NCBI RefSeq assembly: GCF_036323735.1
Contig: NC_086025.1
Coordinates: 106,858,188-106,922,187, forward strand
Length of the DNA stretch: 64,000 bases
DNA from: Rattus norvegicus
Taxonomy: Eukaryota > Chordata > Mammalia > Rodentia > Muridae
Direction of reading: 5' to 3'
Shown here: positions 1 to 12,192 of the stretch, piece after piece
Layout: every line of letters starts with the position of its first letter
Position numbering within the stretch: position 1 is the first letter of the stretch
Program-made: the position numbers and the translations under genes
The notes under the pieces: model-generated
The model's input: only the letters and a program-made list of their open reading frames with translations
Databases searched by the model: none
Told to the model about the DNA's origin: nothing

Positions 1-451
1 CAGAAAGCTGATGTAGAAATATCAATGATGATTATCCCTGAATGGGCTATGACAGTTCTTTTCTCAAAGCTATGTTAAATATGTACCGTTTGTAATCAGA
101 AGGATAAACATCTTAGGCATTTAGCGCTACTCACTAAAGGCTGATGCAATATTCGCAAAAGCAAGGCACGGGAATGCTGACAAGACGGCTCAGCAGGTAA
201 AGGCTGTGGAGCCTGAGTTTCACTGCCAGGACCTCCATGGCAGAAGGGGGGAACCACCCCCCATGCCGTCCTGTGACCTCCACACGTGCAGCATGGCAGG
301 CTCACAGATGAATCCCAGTAACACTGACGTATAACCTACAGAGTAGGTTTTTGGTTCGTTTTGTTTTTTTAAGACACTGCGACATGGCATCATGTCAACA
401 GGGAAACTTTCTGATTGGCAAGACTTAGCTGCAAAAGCTGCAAACCCATCA

Positions 452-2639
<2,188 letters not shown>

Positions 2640-2640
<1 letters not shown>

Positions 2641-3620
2641 TCAGAGCCAAATAAAGACACACAGAGAGCCACCATACGATAGCAGAGCCAAGTACCACTG
2701 TAACACAGTCACATGTAACAGGAGACCAGGGAGTCATTCCCCAAAGCCAGCAACACACAATGCCAAGTCTCCCACAAAGGTGCTGTTGGCCCTACTGGAG
2801 GACCAAATCTATAATCCAGATGAGATGGACAAGCTCCTAAAAAGACACAAGTAAGAAGGAAATCTTTTTTTTTTCCTTTTTCCCAAGATACTGAGCTAAT
2901 AACCAAACACTTCCAAGAAGGAAAAGCAGGGTGCGGAGGGCCTCGATTGAAGTCTGCCAAGCATTTACGGCCACATTAACACCAATGCTCCACAAACTCT
3001 ACCCAAAAATACCAAAGGAAGGGACGCTATTAACGACCAGTCCGGTGAGGCCAAAACTGCCCTGATGCCAAACCAGATAACGGCACCAGCACAGAAGAGA
3101 CCGAAGGGCAGTGCCCTTCCCCAGTGGTTGTAGTTGCTAACTCTTCCTCTAGCAACAGCTCACTCACCCCAGCAAGAAACTGTCACAGGGCACGAGCAAT
3201 GTGCACACGAATAAAGGACAAAAGATATGTGGTCATCTAGACAGATGAGGGTAAACTAAAAAGACAGAAAGACTCACACTCTCCTAGTAAAGATCCTTCC
3301 TGCACTAGAAGGGACATTCTCACGCCCATAAAGGATGGCTTTAAAACCAACCTACAACTAAAGCAATACTAATGACAAAAGACTCAGTGTGTATCCCCTG
3401 AGATAAGGACTAAGGAAGGACATTCAGAGTCCAAATCCAGAAGGAGAACTACTTCTGTTTTCAGGGGCCAAGATCTTTGTAACAAAGCCACTGAACTAAT
3501 GAATGAAGTCAGCCCGGCTGTGGGGACGAAGGATCAACACCCAAAAAGTCAAACACCTACATATGCTTGCAGCTCACCAGCTGACAGCGGTATTAGAAGT
3601 CCACTCCAGGGTCTAAGTAT
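2640..3620 (+). repeat. Degenerate ancient L1 ORF2-like fragment
   Basis: Several phrases resemble the 3' half of mammalian L1 ORF2 in order, for example AAAGGAAGGGACGCTA with AACGACCAGTCCGGTGAGGC near 3,013-3,050, and the following tract with CCTGATGCCAAACCAGATAA near 3,060. The copy is heavily mutated with no open frame. The family cannot be assigned by eye. Confidence 0.45.
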
Positions 3621-3644
3621 TTAAACAGTTAATGGTGAATGAGA

Positions 3645-3835
3645 TGGGCTGGGAAGATGGCTCAGCCATTAAGAGTGCTTGTCGTGTGCTCACAGAGAAC
3701 CAGAGTTTGGTTCCTAGTACCACATCAAGTGCCTCACACCTGTCAAGCCAGCTCTGGGGAGTCTAATGCCTTGGCAATTACACACACACATATGTACAGA
3801 AACACATGCACATGTATACATAAACAAAAATAAAT
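3645..3835 (+). repeat. B2/B3-type SINE
   Basis: It begins with the diagnostic tRNA-like head GGCTGGGAAGATGGCTCAGC and continues through a diverged body to an (A/CA)-rich tail with AAATAAAT. Forward orientation. Confidence 0.75.
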
Positions 3836-4019
3836 CATTTAAAATTAACAAAAACTCATGTGTACATATATGTATTTTTATATGTATAGACTTTGAAAAC
3901 CCCAACCATAGTTTTAAAAAAAATTTAAAGATATAGGCAGCAAATATTACCTGCCTAACATGTATAAAACATTTGATCTCAAACACTGCAGGGGAAAAAT
4001 ATGACAACAACAACAAAAA

Positions 4020-4147
4020 AGTAAAAAGATATTCCATGTCCATCTATCTATACATAGATATAGATATAGATATTCAGGTATATATGTATATGCAGGCAAT
4101 ATACATATGTAAATATGTATATTGTGTGTGTAGATAGACAGACAGAC

Positions 4148-4186
<39 letters not shown>

Positions 4187-4245
4187 CAGATAGATAGATA
4201 GATAGGATAGATAGATAGGATAGATAAGACAGACAGACAGATATG
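4020..4245. repeat. TATAGA/GATA microsatellite cluster
   Basis: ATATAGATATAGAT-type repeats lead into an uninterrupted GATA/GACA block at about 4,131-4,235 with several interruptions. It lies in a Trappc9 intron. Confidence 0.85.
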
Positions 4246-4254
4246 ATGTTATGT

Positions 4255-4440
4255 GTGTCTGTTAATAGGTATGTACATCGAATGTGTGCCTATGGAGCAT
4301 AATAGAGGGCAGTGGATTTCCTGGAGCTGAAGTTACAGGCAATTATAAGTCACCTGATGTAGGTATGGCAACCAAGTGCAGGACCTCCACAAGAGCAGTA
4401 TGCGCTCCTAACTCCTGAACCATCTCTCCAACCTAGAAGA
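4255..4440 (-). repeat. B2/B3-type SINE, reverse
   Basis: It ends with CCATCTCTCCAACCT, the reverse complement of the B2/B3 head, preceded by a diverged B3-like body (AGTGCAGGACCTCCACAAGAGCAG). It directly abuts the GATA block, which probably grew from its tail. Confidence 0.65.
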
Positions 4441-4924
4441 TGTAATGTTCTTTAGGTGACAGTATGTAATGTACCCCATGTTGGTCTGCAAACTCAGAGT
4501 AATCACTATTAAAATCCCAGCAGATTCTTTTCAGAAATTGACTATATATCCCAAAAGAAAAATGCAATGTGTGATAATTTTTAAATGTGTCTATTTTGCT
4601 TTCTGTTATCCTTTAAAGCTCTACAATGAAGATTGTTTTGACAATAAGTCACGTTTAAAAGTACATACGTAACCCTCAAAACAATTATAAAGAGGTAAGT
4701 AAATGCCTAGTTAAAAAATCTTAATAAACCCTAGATGCATAGAACAAATGAAACTCAAGACGGATGATCAAAATGTGAATGCTCCACTCCTTCTTTAAAA
4801 GGGGAACAAGAATACCCTTGGCAGGGAATAGAGAGGCAAAGATTAAAACAGACACAGAAGGAACACCCATTCAGAGCCTGCCCCACATGTGGCCCATACA
4901 CATACAGCCATCCAATTAGACAAG

Positions 4925-5438
4925 ATGGATGAAGCAAAGAAGTGCAGGCCGACAGGAGCCGGATGTAGATCTCTCCCGAGAGACACATCCAGAATACAGC
5001 AAACACAGAGGGGAATGCCAGCAGCAAACCACTGAACTGAGAACAGGACCCCCGTTGAAGGAATCAGAGAAAGGACTGGAAGAGCTTGAAGGGGCTCGAG
5101 ACCCCATATGTACAACAATGCCAAGCAACCAGAGCTTCCAGGGACTAAGCCACTACCTAAAGACTATACATGGACTGACCCTGGACTCTGCCCTCATAGG
5201 TAGCAATGAATATCCTAGTAAGAGCACCAGTGGAAGGGGAAGCCCTGGGTCCTGCTAAGACTGAACCCCCAGTGAACGTGATTGTTGGGGGGAGGGCGGC
5301 AATAGGGGGAGGATGGGGAGGGGAACACCCATAAAGAAGGGGAGGGGGAGGGGTTAGGGGGATGTTTGCCCGGAAACCGGGAAAGGGAATAACATTCGAA
5401 ATGTAAATAAGAAATATTCAAGTTAATAAAAAAAAAAT
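4925..5438 (+). repeat. L1 3' end (3'UTR with polypurine tract and A-tail)
   Basis: The sequence matches a rodent L1 3'UTR: CCAGAGCTTCCAGGGACTAA, then the G-rich polypurine tract (GGGGAGGGGGAGGGG type, 5,285-5,360), then ACATTCGAAATGTAAATAAG and an A-run at 5,429-5,437. It is heavily 5'-truncated and in forward orientation. Confidence 0.8.
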
Positions 5439-5439
5439 C

Positions 5440-6385
5440 TTATTAAGCATGTAGCTGAGCTCTCATAAACTGAAGACCCCGGCCAAGGCACATCGTGCTC
5501 CCTGGGAAGGTTATGTGACCATACTAACCAGCCCTTCAAAGGCTCCCATTCTGTAACAAAGGAAAAAAGAGAACCATATCTGAGAGCCAAGCCCACCAAC
5601 CCTGTGGAGAAGAAAGGCCTAGAAACCCCAGACTCCACAAGCTCACGAGGACAATGTAAACTCCTCTCTGCAGACGGGAGTTCCATGTATAAGCCAGGAT
5701 GAACTTGGTCAAACCGCACTAGACCCAGGGGATGCCTTTTAAATAAAATCCTAAAGGTAGACCATGTGAGAAGCTACAGAATGCTCTGAGAAAAAGACTG
5801 AAATACACAGATGCATGTGTGGCCACGGCCCCAGGGACATGCCTTTGTTGTGCTTACTATATGAGGCGACACACTTCAACCCAAGAAAGAATATCTTAAT
5901 TGAGCCAAGAAATCAATAGTTCTAGTCTCTTGTCAGATCTAATTAATGAATCTCCTCGGCTCCGACTGGTAAAAAGGCTCAGCGTGGGCTTTGGGAAGTT
6001 TCTGCTGTCCTCCAAGCTGCTGTCAGCAGATCACAGGCCTTGCCGCACAATCTGCCCCCTGTGTGGTTAACAGCAGACAGGCCTGTCAAGGCTGTAGTGA
6101 GACTAGCCTTGGGAACACCTTGTTCTCACTCGACTGCCGCAAGGCGAAATAGCGCTGTGCACATCCAGGATTTTGCTAGCCATGACTCTGACAAGCGACG
6201 TGTACCTAGAACATAAAAAGGAACTGGAGTAGCTCAATAATTGACAGAGGAGAGCAGCCTTTTCCCAGAGCAAGTACATCAGTGTCCAGTGTACTTTGAA
6301 AAGGTGCTCATTAACAGTAAGAGAAACTCCACAACCCTGAGTCCTAACAGCAGTGAGGCACCACTGCATACCCATCAGGGATCAG
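5440..6385. other. Trappc9 intronic sequence, nothing recognised
   Basis: No exon, SINE or tandem repeat was recognised. The open frames on the minus strand here are chance. Confidence 0.45.
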
Positions 6386-6740
6386 AAAGGTAACACCTGC
6401 TGTGGCAGACACAGAGGGACAAACTCACGTGCAGGGGTGCTGGGACTGTCCCGTGGTGTGACTGTTTTGGAGAAATATCTGGTAGTTACTCACAAAGGGA
6501 GACGATAGGATGACTATCTGACCCGGCCATTCCACTCCCCAGATTTATGAATACATAAAGCAGGTACACACAAAAATCCCCACAGTGCTCATAGCAACAC
6601 TAAGAGCCAAAGAGTACCTTCATGCACGGGTGTGTGAGCTGACAGACTGGAGAAGCAAAGTGTGGCATGTTGACAGGCCCGTATAACACATCGCAGTGAT
6701 GCCAAGTCCTGAGAGGTGATACAAATATGGACCTTAAAAA
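6385..6740 (+). repeat. Ancient L1 3'-region fragment
   Basis: It keeps the old-L1 landmarks ATGACTATCTGACCCGGCCATTCCACTCC, CCCCACAGTGCTCATAGCAACACT and a following mutated stretch corresponding to ORF2's end. It is heavily diverged, so it predates the rodent-specific families. Confidence 0.6.
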
Positions 6741-6748
6741 GCATTAAG

Positions 6749-6957
6749 CAGGGCTGGAGAGATGGCTCAGCAGTTAGGAGCACTGACTGCTCTTCCAGAG
6801 CTCCTGAGTTCAATTCCTAGCAACCACATGGTGGCTCACAACCATCTGTAATGGAGTCTGATGCCCTCTTCTGTTGTGTCTGAAGACAATGACAGTGTAT
6901 TCACATGTATGTATTTCACATACATGAAATAAATAAATCTTTAAAAAAAAAACATTA
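6749..6957 (+). repeat. B2 SINE, near full length
   Basis: The head AGGGCTGGAGAGATGGCTCA starts the element. The body contains CCACATGGTGGCTCACAACC and TGATGCCCTCTTCTG. The tail is AAATAAATAAATCTTTAAAAAAA. Forward orientation. Confidence 0.92.
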
Positions 6958-8235
6958 AGTTAAAGAAGTCCCAAAAGACTGTGGTTTCTGCAGTTTACAA
7001 AATGCAAAATGGAACACAGTAGTCCAGCCTGGAGTGAGAAAGTAAATTCCCACTGCAGGGGCCCAGGGGAAAACAGGGGACAGAAGGGATTGGCAGCTGT
7101 GACTACAGAGAGTGCAGGATTCTTGTTGGGGAGAAGAAAGTCCTACAATGGCCTGCTGTGCTTGGCTATAGACTTGTTTTGAAGCTGCTCTTAAAAATTA
7201 AACTGTGCTCTCTCTCTCCTGAGCTCAAATTGCAAGTTTCTGTCCCTGGAAGAAGGCACTACCCACAGCAGTAATGTGAAAAAGCCAGAGAACAGAATGA
7301 AATCAGCCAAAGGCTTGCATGAAGGAGGTACTCGTTGGATGTATACACAAGGTTCAGAGCAAGAAAGGGGGTCTGAGGAAGGAATAGTTGCATTTAAAAC
7401 GTAAAACAAGAGTTCAGAAGTCTGTCTGCCACTGAGGAGGAGGAGGCCCTCTGTTCTTATTAGCAGTGAGGTAAGCACCCGAGGCAAGGGAAGCGCACAG
7501 AGATGCCCCGCTTGCTTCCTCTGGGCATCTGGTCGTCGCTCCACAGATGATCAAATGCAAGCGCAAGTCACTACACTCTGTGACGGTCTGTGAAAGTGAC
7601 TTCTCTGTAGGGCAGGACAACGGTTTCACCTCCGAGAGGGTCTCAGGGCACTGGCAATGACCCCCTCCTTCCCAAAGTACTAGCCCATGAGCTGCCAGGA
7701 TCTGAACAGCAGGAGAGGGCTGAAGTAAACCATGGCCAAGCTCTGTCCTGTCTAAAGACTCCTACTGAAGGCATGAAGGTGCAGGCTTTGGGCCTGGTGA
7801 GGCGAGAGCTGGTCATGGGATTAGAGGAGCTCAGCTTCCTGCCTGTGTCCCTTGGGGGGTCCGGCCATGCTGGTCTCACTTAGGATGGCTGCAAAGAAGC
7901 CCTCCAATGCCACTGCTAAGTGGCAGCTGCATCCTCTGTTGGTGGCTTTCCCGACCACAGGCTCTGAGGTGGTCCTACATGAAATGTGAAGACTCCATGC
8001 TCATATCCCAGCCACCACCTGTTCCAGGTCTGCAGACTCAGCTGCAAAACCTTCCTCTGGACATTTTCACAAAGGACAAACACATCCCTCCCTACCTCAA
8101 CAGACCTTTGTCTCCATCAACTTCTCCCATCAGTACAGTTGACACAGTGAAATTCAGTATTTCACATGAGGCTCCACTAACTAGTCTGGGCTCAGTAATA
8201 TCAAAGCATTCAACATTTCTTTCATTCTTGGTTGG
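6958..8235. other. Trappc9 intronic sequence, no repeat or exon recognised
   Basis: Mostly unique sequence. Several open frames of 70-150 codons occur on both strands, but none resembles a known protein or is flanked by paired splice sites consistent with Trappc9. Confidence 0.45.
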
Positions 8236-8239
8236 CATG

Positions 8240-8455
8240 TTTGTTTTGCCTCGGTTCCATGCATATGTGCGTGTTCGATGCATGGGCGTGTGCATGTGTG
8301 CGGGCAGATACCAGCATTGTCTAGAAGTAGGTTTCAGATTCCCCTGAGCTGGAGCCACAGGCATTTGTGAGTTATCCAATATGGTTGCTGGGAACCAAAT
8401 TCAGTTCCTCTGCATTAGGAAGCACACAACACTGAGCCGTCTCTCCCACCCCCAG
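8240..8455 (-). repeat. B3-type SINE, reverse
   Basis: It contains ATGGTTGCTGGGAACCAAAT and ends GAGCCGTCTCTCCCA, the reverse complement of the B2/B3 head. The left side is a diverged GT-rich B3 tail. It is followed by a (GTTT)n run. Confidence 0.8.
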
Positions 8456-9084
8456 GCTGTTTGTTTGTTTGTTTGTTTGTTTTTGTTTGAGAGGAGGTGT
8501 TTTTGTTTTAAGACAGGGGGTTGACACAAAGCTGGAGCTGGCTCCTTCCTCAGCCTCCTGAGTGCTAATGAGATTACAGGTGTATGCCACCGTTCCTGGA
8601 TTGTCAACCTAACTTTCACAAGTACAGAAAGTGCCCGGCTCCTGTCACAGGAACCCCTCGCCTTGTGCTGATTTTTCTCCAGAAAGCAAACAAAACATTG
8701 TAAGCATCTGGGTCCTCTATACGTTCCTCAAACCATACTGAGAAATGTAGCCAGCAGTGTAGAAACAGGCCTTGAATCAGACTAGTGTGCTGGGGGTGCC
8801 TCCCCTTCGACTTCAGACACATACTGGATGAAAGCAGCCAGCTTGGGTGTGAAGCCCAAGGAAACATGGCTGCCTGGTTGGTAGTTTTCGAAGGATGGTG
8901 TTTGCTACTGCCCTGTCACCTACTCGGCCATTGTTTCTAATTAAGTCAAAAGGAATTGAGCTCATCATGAAATAATTAAGCACAGTAACGAAACAAGTTT
9001 CTGATGGATTAATGATAGAAAATCAAGATGGGAAAGAAAAACCCAACGTTGTGGGAAAAAAAATGCATGATTTCTTAAGAACAT

Positions 9085-9200
9085 AGAAGCTTGGTGGCTC
9101 ACATATTAATTAGGAGGCTGAGGCAGGAGAATTGCCACTAACTCAAGACCAGCCACAGAGCTACAGAGCAAGACCTGTCTCACTAATGATAATAGTCTAT
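9085..9200 (+). repeat. B1-related monomer (diverged)
   Basis: It contains GGTGGCTCACA, GAGGCTGAGGCAGGAGAATT and CAAGACCTGTCTCA in B1 order. Diverged, forward orientation. Confidence 0.6.
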
Positions 9201-9602
9201 AAAAAATGCAATAGGAAATTCAAATCACTGTGGAAAGGAGTATAGGCCATAGATTCAGAGCAAAGTCATTACCATAAAGGAATTCAAATCAACACCATAG
9301 GCATGCTCAGTGCATTCAGAGGATTCAAGGCACGAATTCTCCAATCATTCAATTCACCATGCTAGGGGGAAATTACTCCTCTTCACCAGACAATAGGAAG
9401 CAGTAGGGTGCCCCATCAAACAAGGACCAAACAATAATCAGGTTTGTCACAGTTCTGATTTAAAGTTACTTAAATCAGAATGTTTCAAAGACCACAATCC
9501 AGAAACCAGAACCATTCATTCACAACACCATGAAAACAAGCACTTAAAAAAAATAAAAATAATAATAACAACCAAAAGAAACTAAGCACAGAGATCATGT
9601 AC

Positions 9603-9629
9603 CTGGGTCAATGAGAACTTCTTGCGCCC
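9603..9629 (-). CDS. Trappc9: Trappc9 27-nt microexon (Gly-Ala-Gln-Glu-Val-Leu-Ile-Asp-Pro)
   Basis: A 27-nt exon sits alone between introns of about 9.0 kb and 8.5 kb. Read on the minus strand, a pyrimidine-rich acceptor (CTTTCTTCCAG) is followed by exactly 27 nt and then the donor GTACAT. With the preceding split G it encodes Gly-Ala-Gln-Glu-Val-Leu-Ile-Asp-Pro and leaves a G for the next exon. This is the short segment that full-length mammalian TRAPPC9 carries between Arg-His-Arg-Pro and Ala-Leu-Thr-Thr-Asn-Gly. The length is a multiple of three and both flanking introns are phase 1, so inclusion or skipping only adds or removes nine residues. The donor is weaker than those of neighbouring exons (GTACAT against GTAAGT or GTGAG). 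Confidence 0.9.
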
Positions 9630-10025
9630 CTGGAAGAAAGAACAGATTTCGGTCTTTTATTTGGAAAATAAAACCACTTTTAAACTAGCAGAACACATTT
9701 TAGTTTGCAAACACCCTTGTGAGCCCGAGACACCTGCAGCTACCATGACAGCAACAGGGGGCGGGTGTGCTTTTCTGGTTCCATGGGGAAAACATTAGAT
9801 CTACTGTTAATCCTGTATTACACTAAGAGGAAAGTCCCCCTTTCCCGCTTCCCTTCCTACTCTCTAAGTTCAGGCTCCTCACTCCCCTTAAACAAGTTTC
9901 AGAAACCCTCATTTCACCAATAAACCGGTAACAAGAGAATTTTTTCCCCAAATATATGTGAGCACTCTGGACTGAGGTATCAAAGGTCTCAGAAGGAAAT
10001 TGGTAATATATTAATACTGCCTTCT

Positions 10026-10028
<3 letters not shown>

Positions 10029-10100
<72 letters not shown>

Positions 10101-10197
10101 AGAGAGAAAGAGAGAGAGAGAGAGGGAGAGGGAGAGAGGGAGGGAGGGAGGGAGGGAGGGAGGGAGGGAGGGAGGGAGGGAGGGGGAGAGGGAGGGA
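10029..10197. repeat. Composite microsatellite (CT)n-(CA)n-(GA)n-(GGGA)n
   Basis: About 37 bases of CT dinucleotides run directly into about 32 bases of CA, then GA, then GGGA units to 10,197. The pure pyrimidine-to-purine switch makes it a candidate for non-B DNA. Confidence 0.95.
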
Positions 10198-10264
10198 AAC
10201 TGATTTTGAATGCAGGACACTCATCAAAGCTAAAGATGTAATGTTTAGAGGTAGTTTATACTGA

Positions 10265-10440
10265 AGCCGTAGCACAGTTGGAAGATTATTTCCCTAGTGT
10301 GCACAAAGCCCTGGGGTCAATACCTAGCACTGCATAAACTGAGCATGGTGAGGCATGTCAGTAAGTCCAGCACTCAGAAGAGATGATCAGGTCAAGATCA
10401 TCCCAGAATGGGATCGCCGTGACCCTGTCTCAAAGTGGAA
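10265..10440 (+). repeat. B4-like SINE (ID-related head plus B1-related body)
   Basis: The left half has a tRNA/ID-like arrangement (CACAGTTGGAAGATTA then CTGGGGTCAATACCTAGCAC). The right half has GAGCATGGTGAGGCATGTCA and GACCCTGTCTCAAA like B1. This hybrid architecture defines the B4 family. Confidence 0.65.
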
Positions 10441-10454
10441 CACGGAGGATGGAA

Positions 10455-10586
10455 GATAAGTAAGCAGTTAGGAGCGTTCCTCTTGCAGAAGACCAAGATT
10501 CAGGTCCTGGCACCCACACTAAGCACCTTACACCCGCCTGTAACTCCAGCTCCAGGGGATCTTCTGGCCTCTGAGAGCACTTGCAT

Positions 10587-10632
<46 letters not shown>

Positions 10633-10645
10633 GGAGGAAGGAGAT
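10455..10645 (+). repeat. B3-type SINE with (CA)n tail
   Basis: AGGAGCGTTCCTCTTGCAGA, then AGGTCCTGGCACCCACAC and CTCCAGCTCCAGGGGATC, ends in a (CA)n run at 10,588-10,628. This is the usual arrangement of B3-type elements, forward. Confidence 0.75.
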
Positions 10646-10879
10646 AAAAGGGAAAGAAAGCCTCTTAGTAGTGAGTTTACACAGGAAACAATTAGTTCCA
10701 CTGTTGTCAAGAAGCTGGGAAAACCTTCCTCATTTGCTAAACTCTCCAGATGTCAGTGAGGACCAAGCAGTCTTCTCTGCAGAAGGTGAGTTCCCATCAC
10801 GAGCTCCTGGGCCCAAGAGGAATGTTCGGCATCAGCTGTTGTCATTTCTAAACAGTTTTAGACTTTTTATGTAGATTTT

Positions 10880-11058
10880 TTTTTTAGATTTATTTACTTT
10901 ATATGAGTACACTGTAGCTATCTTCAGACACACCAGGAGGGGGCATCAGATCTCATTACAGATGGTTGTGAGCCACCATGTGGTTGCTGGGAATTGAACT
11001 CGGGACCTCTGGAAGAGCAGCCAGTGCTCTTAACCGCTGAGCCACCTCTCCAGCCCAG
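10880..11058 (-). repeat. B2 SINE, reverse, carrying a CTCF-like motif
   Basis: The reverse-oriented B2 starts with TTTTAGATTTATTTACTTTA and ends GAGCCACCTCTCCAGCCCAG. CCAGGAGGGGGCA at 10,933-10,945 resembles the CTCF core. B2 elements are known to have spread CTCF sites in rodents. The orientation makes it antisense to the plus strand and sense to Trappc9. Confidence 0.92.
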
Positions 11059-11209
11059 TTTTAGGTTTAAAAACAGAGGCCCCAGCAGCCTAGGTCGTTA
11101 CTCAGCAGTTTATGCTCAACTGTCTGTATAAAGAATGAACTCCATGATTATGTGATGCCCCTCGCAGCTATGATGTCTACAGCAATCTTGTTTTGTCTTG
11201 CACATGCAA

Positions 11210-11212
<3 letters not shown>

Positions 11213-11252
<40 letters not shown>
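11213..11252. repeat. (CA)n microsatellite left of minisatellite
   Basis: About 20 CA units, followed by the short duplication CAGGTCACAGGTCACAGG. Confidence 0.95.
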
Positions 11253-11255
<3 letters not shown>

Positions 11256-11313
11256 CACAGGTCACAGGAAACCCCAGCCACTGCCTCCCAGGTGCTGGAA
11301 CTAAAAGCATATG

Positions 11314-12091
11314 CCACCATACCAAGGTAGAAGACATTTGCCACCATACCAAGGTAGGAGACATTTGCCACCATACCAAGGTAGAAGACATGTGCCACCA
11401 TACCAAGGTAGAAGACATGTGCCACCATACCAAGGTAGGAGACATTTGCCACCATACCAAGGTAGAAGACATTTGCCACCATACCAAGGTAGGAGACATT
11501 TGCCACCATACCAAGGTAGAAGACATGTGCCACCATACCAAGGTAGAAGACATGTGCCACCATACCAAGGTAGGAGACATTTGCCACCATACCAAGGTAG
11601 AAGACATGTGCCACCATACCAAGGTAGAAGACATGTGCCACCATACCAAGGTAGAAGACATGTGCCACCATACCAAGGTAGGAGACATTTGCCACCATAC
11701 CAAGGTAGAAGACATTTGCCACCATACCAAGGTAGGAGACATTTGCCACCATACCAAGGTAGAAGACATTTGCCACCATACCAAGGTAGAAGACATGTGC
11801 CACCATACCAAGGTAGAAGACATTTGCCACCATACCAAGGTAGAAGACATTTGCCACCATACCAAGGTAGGAGACATTTGCCACCATACCAAGGTAGAAG
11901 ACATGTGCCACCATACCAAGGTAGAAGACATATGCCACCATACCAAGGTAGAAGACATTTGCCACCATACCAAGGTAGAAGACATTTGCCACCATACCAA
12001 GGTAGAAGACATTTGCCACCATACCAAGGTAGAAGACATTTGCCACCATACCAAGGTAGGAGACATTTGCCACCATACCAAGGTAGGAGAC
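11314..12091. repeat. 27-bp minisatellite, 29 units
   Basis: Twenty-eight complete 27-bp units and a truncated 22-bp unit run from 11,314 to 12,091. Each unit starts CCACCATACCAAGGTAG and ends with either AAGACATTTG, GAGACATTTG or AAGACATGTG. Because 27 is a multiple of three with no stop in several frames, ORFs of 280-390 codons run through both strands; these are artefacts. The array lies in the intron between the Trappc9 microexon and the 129-nt exon. Its left flank (GCCTCCCAGGTGCTGGAACT, AAAAGCATATGCCACCA) is the inner end of a reverse B1, and the unit's CATGTGCCACCAT core looks like the same B1 sequence. Confidence 0.97.
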
Positions 12092-12192
12092 TTTTTTTTT
12101 TTTTTGGTTCTTTTTTTCGGAGCTGGGGACCGAACCCAGGGCCTTGCGCTTCCTAGGCAAGCGCTCTGCCACTGAGCTAAATCCCCAACCCC
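12092..12192 (-). repeat. ID SINE inserted in the last minisatellite unit
   Basis: A reverse ID element, with its A-tail as T-run at 12,092-12,102, then CGGAGCTGGGGACCGAACCC, ends CTAAATCCCCAACCCC. The flanks GGTAGGAGAC (12,082-12,091) and GGTAGAAGAC (12,193-12,202) are 9/10 identical. Either they are a target duplication or neighbouring repeat units. The Pol III A and B boxes are intact on the minus strand (TAGCTCAGTGG and GGTTCGGTCCC). Confidence 0.95.

Noticed and set aside
11314..12091. Possible CRISPR array (regular 27-bp repeats)
   Set aside because: Units are contiguous with no spacers and differ by point variants. The context is mammalian intron DNA.
12092..12192. tRNA gene (A and B boxes present)
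   Set aside because: The boxes belong to an ID SINE derived from a tRNA-like ancestor; the rest does not fold as a tRNA. The same holds for 14,257-14,362 and 36,154-36,252.
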